From Limnoraphis robusta CS-951 (GTDB taxonomy: Bacteria > Cyanobacteriota > Cyanobacteriia > Cyanobacteriales > Microcoleaceae), in the NCBI RefSeq assembly GCF_000972705.2, contig NZ_LATL02000312.1, positions 1 to 22,049 on the forward strand: 22,049 nucleotides of DNA, given 5' to 3'. This document shows, piece after piece, positions 21,981-22,049 of the stretch (position 1 is its first letter; each line of letters begins with the position of its first letter). The translations under genes and the position numbers were made by a program. The notes under the pieces are model-generated. The model worked only from the letters and a program-made list of their open reading frames with translations. It had not been told where the DNA came from and did not search any database.

Positions 21981-22049
21981 ATCCTGTCTGCCATTCCTCG
22001 TCACGGCAAATTAGAAATTATGCCGGACGGCTCCTGGCAGTTTAGCTGA
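21981..22049 (+). CDS. 3' end of an unidentified reading frame (partial)
   Basis: The frame ending in TGA at 22047-22049 reads ILSAIPRHGKLEIMPDGSWQ and two more residues, a protein-like sequence with balanced composition. It could be the tail of a gene split by insertion of the IS200/IS605 element, whose end must be near here. It has no start of its own: upstream the frame continues into tnpA. I do not recognise the family, and the alternative is a chance frame in the element's left end. Confidence 0.3.
   Translation: MLSAIPRHGKLEIMPDGSWQFS

Larger units (their letters stand above)
20225..21995. mobile_element. Complete IS200/IS605 family insertion sequence with divergent tnpA and tnpB
   Basis: The element carries a Y1 HUH transposase gene (21556-21975, +) and a tnpB gene (20244-21524, -) read divergently from a 31-bp intergenic region, the IS605-type arrangement. 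Both proteins have all catalytic residues, so this copy could be active and might mobilise the solitary tnpB elements nearby. The right end (tnpB side) lies near 20225-20241, beside a hairpin overlapping the tnpB stop. The left end is beyond 21976 and not precisely placed. Terminal inverted repeats are not expected in this family. Confidence 0.85.

Overview
The window is a piece of cyanobacterial chromosome, probably from a filamentous Oscillatoriales-type organism. The evidence is psaK (photosystem I), btpA (photosystem I accumulation), a cyanobacterial VKOR-thioredoxin fusion, cyanobacterial-type glgB, eight GCGATCGC (HIP1-core) octamers, arrays of the heptamer CTTTTGC, and many solitary tnpB elements. 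The genus is a guess; the phylum is not.

Layout, left to right. 1-1525: the 3' end of a group II intron (HNH-type maturase tail plus RNA domains V and VI) sits inside the 5' part of a tnpB gene whose remaining exon runs to 1480, followed by an omegaRNA-like right-end hairpin. 1676-3608: btpA and a VKOR-thioredoxin gene, both on +. 3927-6134: a CHASE2-PAS-GGDEF diguanylate cyclase, then about 600 bp of short repeats and decayed sequence. 6753-6983: a small secreted protein. 7179-8384: purK. 8385-9675: a solitary tnpB element. 9729-12041: glgB with a good terminator. 12141-12484: three short palindrome-ended repeats joined end to end, the last forming the 3' end of the next gene. 12400-17416 (-): a Cache-HAMP-PAS hybrid histidine kinase followed 4 bp later by a response regulator read here as REC-LOV-PAS-GGDEF. 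17531-18735 (-): a CBS-containing site-2 protease with a one-base frameshift near its start. 18835-19113 (-): psaK. 19359-19991 (+): trpF, then a PIN-like gene remnant cut by a short repeat. 20225 to about 21995: a complete IS200/IS605 element with divergent tnpA and tnpB, and at the window end the 3' end of an unidentified reading frame.

Functional themes. (1) Light and photosynthesis: psaK and btpA concern photosystem I, VKOR forms disulfides in envelope or lumenal proteins, and the LOV domain is a blue-light receptor. (2) c-di-GMP signalling: two diguanylate cyclases with intact active sites and RxxD inhibitory sites; the second appears to receive both a phosphorelay input from the adjacent kinase and a blue-light input. 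(3) Mobile DNA: three different TnpB proteins, a group II intron and at least five short non-coding repeats occupy most intergenic space, and one repeat has been captured as coding sequence.

The most rewarding observations are the LOV residues at exact phototropin spacing in the response regulator, the repeat-encoded tail of that protein, the intron inside tnpB, the site-2 protease frameshift, and the shared promoter-to-start geometry (-10 box, six bases, ATG) of two unrelated tnpB genes, which suggests leaderless mRNAs. No rRNA, tRNA or CRISPR array was seen.
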